This document shows, piece by piece, positions 15,724-20,586 of a DNA stretch of 20,586 nt. The translations under genes were made by a program, and so were the position numbers. The notes beneath the pieces were generated by a model that saw only the letters and a program-made list of their open reading frames with translations, was not told the origin of the DNA and searched no databases. Source of the stretch: Bacteroidota bacterium (lineage in GTDB: Bacteria; Bacteroidota; Bacteroidia; Bacteroidales; B39-G9); NCBI GenBank assembly GCA_030592465.1, contig JAUVJB010000021.1, positions 1 to 20,586 on the forward strand, written 5' to 3'. Within the stretch, counting starts at the first letter, position 1. Every line of letters starts with the position of its first letter.

Positions 15724-15868
15724 TATAAAGACACACAGCAGTGCGTCTCTACTTTATAAATTTTCAATCTCCGACACTTCCATGTACTTCGTACTCCGGA
15801 AGGTCTCAACTTTACGACCTTTTAATCCCGAAGTATCGGGATTTCGCCATAGCTCAACTTTTAACCTC
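15724..15868. repeat. Mosaic of hairpin repeats between gldF and gldG
   Basis: Contains AGACACAC/GTGCGTCT (near 15729-15748, one mismatch), CTTCC/GGAAG (near 15778-15802) enclosing GTAC/GTAC, AAGGTC/GACCTT around a CTCAACTTTAC core, and a perfect AATCCCGA/TCGGGATT hairpin (15824-15843). 15797-15815 matches the right end of the 16674-16827 element. No gene is supported. The gap makes gldF and gldG unusually widely spaced and could terminate or attenuate transcription between them. Confidence 0.55.
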
Positions 15869-16600
15869 TTACCACTTTCTGCTTTGCAAAACTATTTTAG
15901 TAAAAAGCAAAAACGCTATAATAACGCTAAAAAAATAAATAACATCACGAGTATCAATAACACCTCTACTCATCGAAATATAATGTTCGTTAATACCAAG
16001 AGCAAGAATAAATGAGCTTATATTTTTGAAAACACCGAGTGAGCTAATTGTATCAAATCCGATAAAAAACATAAATGAAGTTACAAGAGCGAGAATAAAT
16101 GATATGATTTGATTTTCGGTTATTGATGAAGAAAAAATTCCTATTGCTGAATAAATACCGGCTAAAAAAAACAATCCGATATATGAACCCCAAGTACCTC
16201 CAACATCAATATTTCCAACCGGACTTCCTAATAAATAAACAGACAAAAAATAAATTAAGGTTGGTAATATTGAAAGCAATACAATTATTAGACCTGCAAA
16301 ATATTTCGATAAGATTATTTGAGTATCAGATAATGGGCGAGTAAATAACAACTCTATTGTTCCTGATTTTTTCTCATCGGCAAACAAACGCATAGTAACT
16401 GCAGGCACTAAGAACATAAAAACCCATGGTGCAATAAAAAACAAAGTATCAATATTCGCGTATCCATTATCTAACACATTGAACTGACCGGGAATAATCC
16501 ACATAAAAAGGCTGTTTGCCAATAAAAAAACTATAATAACAATATACCCGATTAATGAACTGAAAAATACGCTTATTTCTTTTCTAAACAATGTAAACAT
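15869..16600 (-). CDS. gldF: GldF-type ABC-2 transporter permease
   Basis: The 243-residue integral membrane protein has about six hydrophobic segments, near 14-36, 56-76, 100-126, 133-158, 163-185 and 217-237. The cytoplasmic motif RLFADEKKSGTIELLFTRPLSD (residues about 71-92) is the classic ABC-2 permease coupling segment, as in GldF and NosY-like proteins. With GldG and the ATPase GldA it forms an ABC transporter associated with gliding and possibly T9SS function; the substrate is unknown. The ATG start at 16600 follows a TAATTTTG box at 16621-16628. It is the first gene of gldF-gldG-DUF4340-dnaN, but 193 nt of repeats separate it from gldG. Confidence 0.92.
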   Translation of the reverse strand: MFTLFRKEISVFFSSLIGYIVIIVFLLANSLFMWIIPGQFNVLDNGYANIDTLFFIAPWVFMFLVPAVTMRLFADEKKSGTIELLFTRPLSDTQIILSKYFAGLIIVLLSILPTLIYFLSVYLLGSPVGNIDVGGTWGSYIGLFFLAGIYSAIGIFSSSITENQIISFILALVTSFMFFIGFDTISSLGVFKNISSFILALGINEHYISMSRGVIDTRDVIYFFSVIIAFLLFTKIVLQSRKW

Positions 16601-16620
16601 TCTATTTTATTTTTGATAGG

Positions 16621-16628
16621 CAAAATTA
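16621..16628 (-). promoter_or_regulatory. Possible -7 box for gldF
   Basis: Reads TAATTTTG on the minus strand, 20 nt before the gldF ATG, a full TAnnTTTG match. No TTG/TTTG lies at 17-23 bp upstream. Any -33 function would fall at the edge of the repeat element that starts at 16674. Confidence 0.45.
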
Positions 16629-16673
16629 ATCTATTTTTTTTAAAACCTCTAAAAAAACGAACGTTTAAACTTT

Positions 16674-16827
16674 GAGTCCTTTCCGAAAAGTCTTTTTTTT
16701 GCCACAAAGGCACCAAGACATCCGCCAGTAGTCGGACACGTTCGCCAGCTGGCGGATTGAAAATAAACTCTTTATGACTTATTATTTTAGTAGCATTTCT
16801 TTTTATTTTACTTTTCGGAATGGACTC
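16674..16827. mobile_element. MITE-like 154-bp element with 18-bp terminal inverted repeats
   Basis: GAGTCCTTTCCGAAAAGT (16674-16691) and ACTTTTCGGAATGGACTC (16810-16827) are inverted with 17 of 18 matches. Inside are the T8-GCCACAAAGG head (16693-16710), inverted arms ATCCGCCAG (16720-16728) and CTGGCGGAT (16749-16757), and the palindrome CGCCAGCTGGCG (16743-16754). There is no coding capacity for a transposase. No target-site duplication was established. It is either non-autonomous mobile DNA or a structured intergenic repeat. Confidence 0.5.
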
Positions 16828-16858
16828 AACTTTACATTTTATTTTATTAAACAATACT

Positions 16859-16885
16859 AAAAAAGGCGGGAACAAACCCGCCTTT
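16859..16885 (-). terminator. Rho-independent terminator of the PKD-protein gene
   Basis: On the minus strand AAAGGCGGG (16885-16877) and CCCGCCTTT (16870-16862) form a perfect 9-bp, GC-rich stem with a 6-nt loop, ending in a run of T's (16864-16859). It lies 22 nt after the stop codon. Confidence 0.9.
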
Positions 16886-16906
16886 GAAAACTAAAAAAGA
16901 ATAACA

Positions 16907-19900
16907 TTAATTAATAACAACTCTTTTAACTTTAAACAACGGACCTTTATTAATTTTCAAATAATAAATGCCTTTAGGTAAATCGGAAACATTAATTTCA
17001 TCTTTATAAATTTTAACATTATTAACAACTTTACGGTAAACAAGCTGTCCTTGAATATTAATAAGTTCGATAACCAAATCGTCATTATTATCGCTGTTTA
17101 ACAATAGTTTAAATACTCCTTTATTCGGATTAGGGAATACAATAAATTTAACATTATCTGCATGTTGTTGCGATATTCCAAGAATATTGACATAAGCTGT
17201 GTCAGAACCTTGACAACCATTTTCATCAGTAACTATAACTGAATAATGACCGGTATGTATAGCAACCATTGTTTGTTGAGTTGTACTATCAGACCACAGA
17301 TATTCAATAAATCCGGAACCTGCGTCAAGAATTACAGAATCAGCACTTTCGTAATTATCTCCAATATCAACTGTTGGTAACGGGTTAACAACAACACTAA
17401 CTGTATCGATGCTCGAAGTTGAAGTAGAATCTGTAACGGTAACTGAATAAGTACCTGCTTCTGAAACTTGAATATCTCTATTAGTATTACCGGTTGACCA
17501 TTGGTAAGAAACAAAACCTTCACCTGCATCAATAGTTGCCGTATCACCTTCACAAATAGCTTTATCTGCTCCGAGAGAAACAACTCTTACACCTTCAACA
17601 TTAACATCGGTACCTGTTGCAGTAATACCTCCTTGTGTAGTTACAACAAAAGAGACGTTGCTTGTTCCGTATCCGTCAAGAAACTCAAAAGTAATATTGG
17701 TAATCACCCCGTCTCCTGTAGTATCCTGATGATTAATTCTAGTTAAACCAATAAAAATTGTTTGTTTCACAGAATCGAGTTGATAGAATGCTAATAAATC
17801 ATCTCCATCTGTACCTAACCAACTTTGATCCAAATCAACTTTTGTTTTACTAAATATTATTCCTTCACCTCCTTTAACTTCAATTTCATATCCTATGGCA
17901 TAAATATCAGATGTTGCTTTACTTGAAGGTGGGCCAAGTCTAACTCTGGCTCTATGAGCACCTACTTTTGTGCTGTCCCATTCACAACTCAAAATCCAAT
18001 CTGAACCGGCTTTAGAATCGGGTTGATAATAATGACTGTAAGCAAAATTCTCTCGAATGGCAAGTGTGTCAATATTATTAATTATTCCATCGCCGTTACA
18101 ATCGCCATATTTATTATTTGTACCATCGAGCTGATAAGTTGACCAATTTTGACTAAACTGACCAATCCACAGTAATGAAGCGACTACACGTTTTGGTCCT
18201 GTTAAGTCATAATTTAAACCAATAGTCATAATATCGTAATGATTGGCTTCGAGGTCATTATTAGCATCGCCGGGCCATACACAAGAGAATAAACAAGGAT
18301 TAGCAAGCGCATTACCAATTCTGACATCATTACAATACATTTTAGAAACACCACTTGCAGAAACAGTTGTTAAACAAACTGCATAATAACCGGTATCCTG
18401 ATAAGTGTGAGCAGGATTTTCCTGTTCTGAAGAATATCCGTCACCAAAATCCCAGTTATAAGATGAAATACTACCAAGTGATTTGTTTTTAAAATATGCT
18501 GTGCTTGTAACAGAATCTGCCAAATAAGTAAAATAAGCAGTGCTGCTGTTTGAAACATCGCCAATTGCAATAAATTTACTAATTGACTGCTGGCTTGTGG
18601 CATTTGCAATAGTTAAACTAACTCTATAATATCCCGGTTCTGAATAAGTGTAAACAGGGTCTGGTCCAAAACCAGCCTGCGAATTATCACCAAAGTCCCA
18701 ATACCAAGATATTGGATTACCATACGATTTATCAGAAAATGTTACTTCCAAAGTAGTGTTGTTTGGATAATAAGAAAAATCTGCTTTACACTGTTCGTTT
18801 CCACTTTCAATAAAAACAATTTTATTACGTGTGTCAAAGCAATTAGTTGTTGTATCAAAAACAGCAAACGTAACATTATAATATCCCGGATTTATATAAG
18901 TATGTACAGGATTGAGTTGATTACTATTAAATCCGTCGTCGAAATCCCAGAACAAATTAGTATATGAGCCAACGGCATTTGCAGTAAAGTTCACTGTATT
19001 ACCTTGTGTATAGAAATTAAACCTTGCGTTACAATTTTCCTGTGTTGTATCAATAACAAAAATTACCTTACCATAATTAGACAAGCAATTAGATTCTGCA
19101 TCATAAGAAGTAAGATTTACAAGATAATAACCTGAGTGAGCATAAATATGAGTAGGATTCTCTTCATAAGAATATCCCCCATCATCAAAATCCCAGAAAT
19201 AATCGGTTATATCTCCTTCAGAAGTATTAGTAAAGTAAACAGTATCAGCTTCAGAATAAAATTCATAATTCGCATTACACATTGCTTGTGTTGTATCAAT
19301 AACAACTACAACTTTGTAAAACTCATCCATACATCCGCTAAGGCTATCGTATATTGATAACACAACAGGGTAATAATCAGGCTGTTGATAAGTATGCAAA
19401 GGATTTTCTTCGAAAGAATAACTACCATCACCAAAATCCCAAAGGTAATTTGTAATGTTGCCTACAGAAATATTTGAAAAAGAAACTTGTTGATTATTTA
19501 ATCCATAGGTGAAATTAGCATGACATGCAGTATGTATTGAATCGACAACCATTAATACTTTGGTTAATTCATCCATACAACCGGATGCATCGTCATAAAT
19601 AGATAATGTTACAGGGTAATAATCCTGATTGTAATAATGATGAGAAGGATTTTCTTCATAAGAATAACTACCATCGCCAAAGTCCCATAAATGATTTGAC
19701 ACATCACCTTGTGAATTGTCAGTAAACGAAACATCAAGTCCCTCAATAAAATAAGAAAAATCAGCATTACACGTTGCCTGAGAAGTATCAACAACAATTA
19801 CAGTTTTACAATACTCATCCAAATCATCTGATGTTGAATTGTAAATTGACAGACATACATTATAAAATCCGGGTTCATCATAAGTATGAACAGGGTTTGC

Positions 19901-20586
19901 AATATATGAATAATAACCATCGTCGAAAGTCCACAGATAATTAGTAATATTCCCCTGTGAGTTATTTGAAAATGTTACTTCTCTATTATTGGCAAAATAA
20001 TTAAAGTTAGCATGAAAAACAGTTGTAGTATCACCAACTATAATCTCATCACAAAAATCATTCATACATTCGTTTCCTGAATTAAAAACAGTTAAGCAGA
20101 CATTGTAATATCCGGGTTCTGAATAATTATGAACAGGATCTTTTAAATAAGAATAACTATTATCACCAAAATCCCAGTAATAATCTGTAATGTTTCCGAG
20201 TGATGTATTTATAAATTCTACATGTAAAGCATTAATTACATAATCATAACTTGCATTACAAGCTGCAACAGTATCGTTAACAAGAGCAACTGTATTACAA
20301 AACACATCGCTATACCCACTAATAGAATCAAAGACAGTTAAACAAACATTATAAAAACCATAATCATTATAATAATGCAGGGGATTTCGTACATTTGAGA
20401 AAGTGTTATCGCCAAATTCCCATTGATAATTAGTTATGTTATCGCCAAACGATTCATCGTAAAACTGAACAGACTTATTCGACATATCGGGGAAGTAGCT
20501 AAATGCAGCACTACACGTGCCGGGTGTATATTGTACATATATATTTTCCTGATTTGTTGAATAACCACAACCATTAGTAACTGTTA
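16907..20586 (-). CDS. Giant T9SS-secreted PKD-array protein with dockerin-like and cohesin-like regions (5' end outside window)
   Basis: The frame stays open to the right edge, so the Met at 20485 is internal and the gene is partial; about 1,225 residues are visible. Numbering from that Met: nine PKD domains of about 82 residues fill 1-731 (consensus WDFGDG ... NPxHxYxxPGYYxVxL). Two calcium sites of D-x-N-x-D-x3-N-x2-D form follow at 740-751 and 795-806, a dockerin-like pair. Residues about 839-969 resemble a cohesin beta-sandwich (IYAIGYEIEVKGGEGI ... GDGVITNITFEF). Two Ig-like domains (about 972-1036 and 1038-1101) precede a type A T9SS sorting domain (1116-1192: FPNPNKGVF ... LPKGIYYLKI). 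It should be exported by T9SS and anchored or released at the cell surface, as an adhesin or scaffold. No catalytic domain is visible in this part. Confidence 0.92.
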   Translation of the reverse strand, partial: TVTNGCGYSTNQENIYVQYTPGTCSAAFSYFPDMSNKSVQFYDESFGDNITNYQWEFGDNTFSNVRNPLHYYNDYGFYNVCLTVFDSISGYSDVFCNTVALVNDTVAACNASYDYVINALHVEFINTSLGNITDYYWDFGDNSYSYLKDPVHNYSEPGYYNVCLTVFNSGNECMNDFCDEIIVGDTTTVFHANFNYFANNREVTFSNNSQGNITNYLWTFDDGYYSYIANPVHTYDEPGFYNVCLSIYNSTSDDLDEYCKTVIVVDTSQATCNADFSYFIEGLDVSFTDNSQGDVSNHLWDFGDGSYSYEENPSHHYYNQDYYPVTLSIYDDASGCMDELTKVLMVVDSIHTACHANFTYGLNNQQVSFSNISVGNITNYLWDFGDGSYSFEENPLHTYQQPDYYPVVLSIYDSLSGCMDEFYKVVVVIDTTQAMCNANYEFYSEADTVYFTNTSEGDITDYFWDFDDGGYSYEENPTHIYAHSGYYLVNLTSYDAESNCLSNYGKVIFVIDTTQENCNARFNFYTQGNTVNFTANAVGSYTNLFWDFDDGFNSNQLNPVHTYINPGYYNVTFAVFDTTTNCFDTRNKIVFIESGNEQCKADFSYYPNNTTLEVTFSDKSYGNPISWYWDFGDNSQAGFGPDPVYTYSEPGYYRVSLTIANATSQQSISKFIAIGDVSNSSTAYFTYLADSVTSTAYFKNKSLGSISSYNWDFGDGYSSEQENPAHTYQDTGYYAVCLTTVSASGVSKMYCNDVRIGNALANPCLFSCVWPGDANNDLEANHYDIMTIGLNYDLTGPKRVVASLLWIGQFSQNWSTYQLDGTNNKYGDCNGDGIINNIDTLAIRENFAYSHYYQPDSKAGSDWILSCEWDSTKVGAHRARVRLGPPSSKATSDIYAIGYEIEVKGGEGIIFSKTKVDLDQSWLGTDGDDLLAFYQLDSVKQTIFIGLTRINHQDTTGDGVITNITFEFLDGYGTSNVSFVVTTQGGITATGTDVNVEGVRVVSLGADKAICEGDTATIDAGEGFVSYQWSTGNTNRDIQVSEAGTYSVTVTDSTSTSSIDTVSVVVNPLPTVDIGDNYESADSVILDAGSGFIEYLWSDSTTQQTMVAIHTGHYSVIVTDENGCQGSDTAYVNILGISQQHADNVKFIVFPNPNKGVFKLLLNSDNNDDLVIELINIQGQLVYRKVVNNVKIYKDEINVSDLPKGIYYLKINKGPLFKVKRVVIN
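16910..17140 (-). other. T9SS type A C-terminal sorting domain
   Basis: The last 77 residues show the usual marks: VFPNPNKGVFKL at the start, a central IELINIQGQLVYRK, and SDLPKGIYYLKI near the end, finishing KVKRVVIN. This domain directs passage through the type 9 secretion system and is normally removed by the PorU-type sortase. Confidence 0.92.
17579..17971 (-). other. Cohesin-like beta-sandwich domain
   Basis: Residues about 839-969 (internal-Met numbering) contain alternating strands with AIGYEIEVKGGEGIIFSK, LLAFYQLDSVKQTIFIGLTR and DTTGDGVITNITFEFLDG. The last segment is the cohesin-type 'GdG-i-itF' strand. The assignment rests on pattern, not on an alignment. Confidence 0.5.
18068..18268 (-). 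other. Dockerin-like pair of calcium-binding loops
   Basis: The loops DANNDLEANHYD (740-751) and DCNGDGIINNID (795-806) both keep the D1-N3-D5-N9-D12 ligands of dockerin F-hands, and each is followed by a helix-like stretch. The 55-residue spacing is longer than the 30-35 residues of classical type I dockerins. Confidence 0.65.
18293..20586 (-). repeat. Array of nine PKD domains, continuing off the window
   Basis: Nine repeats of 81-83 residues each carry a W-[DE/T]-F-[DG]-D core and a Y-x-V strand. Repeats 4 and 5 are the closest pair (shared NPxH ... DYYPV, LSIYD and SGCMDE). The residues before the first complete repeat (TNQENIYVQYTP) look like the end of another domain, so more lie outside the window. 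Confidence 0.9.

Larger units (their letters stand above)
16601..16906. other. Gap between gldF and the giant PKD gene: promoter box, MITE-like element, terminator
   Basis: Holds a gldF -7 box (16621-16628), the inverted-repeat-bounded element (16674-16827) and the terminator of the PKD gene (16859-16885). An open frame covers much of it but runs straight through the repeat modules, so no gene is called. Confidence 0.7.

Noticed and set aside
15741..16015. Two short overlapping plus-strand frames over the gldF end
   Set aside because: They lie on repeat DNA and antisense to gldF, with no domain and biased composition.
16573..16875. 100-residue open frame on the minus strand overlapping the gldF start
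   Set aside because: It translates through the inverted-repeat element and hairpins (its NPPAGERVRLLADV part is the repeat itself), overlaps gldF and has no family resemblance.
17332..19797. Several 60-83 residue frames inside the PKD gene, both strands
   Set aside because: They are shadows of the repetitive, well-supported PKD coding frame.
18293..20586. Periodic repeats as a possible CRISPR or DNA satellite
   Set aside because: The period is about 246 nt, in frame, and conserved at protein rather than DNA level: tandem PKD domains.

Overview
The window comes from a low-GC Bacteroidota genome, probably an uncultivated Bacteroidales/Marinilabiliales-like lineage. The evidence is the gene content (a DUF4270 lipoprotein beside glmS, an HU-SPOR protein, gldF/gldG, a PD40 protein and a type 9 secretion C-terminal domain), the absence of Shine-Dalgarno sequences, two TTG starts, and promoters of the phylum-specific TTG/TTTG ... 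TAnnTTTG type. No tRNA, rRNA, CRISPR array or transposase was seen.

Layout. (1) 189-4139 (+): a probable operon of a half-length, motif-poor GT5 'glycogen synthase', a DUF4270 lipoprotein and glmS, with a near-consensus promoter at 143-173 and a terminator hairpin at 4169-4196. (2) 4424-7315 (-): galE, rfbB and a CpsB/YwqE-type tyrosine phosphatase, a nucleotide-sugar and polysaccharide-control cluster. (3) 7478-8452 (+): an inner-membrane HU(CCDC81-like)-TM-SPOR protein with its own consensus promoter. (4) 8736-16600 (-): a DEDDh exonuclease, a PorE-like PD40/TPR protein without an OmpA domain, dnaN, a DUF4340 protein, gldG and gldF. The dnaN to gldF stretch reads in the order gldF, gldG, DUF4340, dnaN. 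(5) 16907 to the right edge (-): the C-terminal 1,225 or so residues of a giant secreted protein. Nine PKD domains are followed by a widely spaced dockerin-like calcium-site pair, a cohesin-like beta-sandwich, two Ig-like domains and a T9SS sorting domain. Its reading frame continues off the window, so its real start is not visible.

How the genes fit together. Regions 1 and 2 supply cell-envelope precursors: glucosamine-6-P, UDP-galactose and the dTDP-4-keto-6-deoxyglucose branch point. Regions 4 and 5 mix replication (clamp, exonuclease) with gliding/T9SS-associated genes and a T9SS cargo.

Between genes the DNA is unusually structured. The best candidates for something new are: a rod-like folded element at 9741-9877, closed by a perfect 11-bp inverted repeat, with an upstream TAATTTTG box, possibly a 6S-type small RNA; a MITE-like 154-bp element at 16674-16827 with 18-bp inverted ends, whose head, core and tail modules recur separately at 9582, 8662 and 15797; and a pair of related 23-nt palindromes before gldG and before the DUF4340 gene, one of which overlaps a near-perfect promoter.
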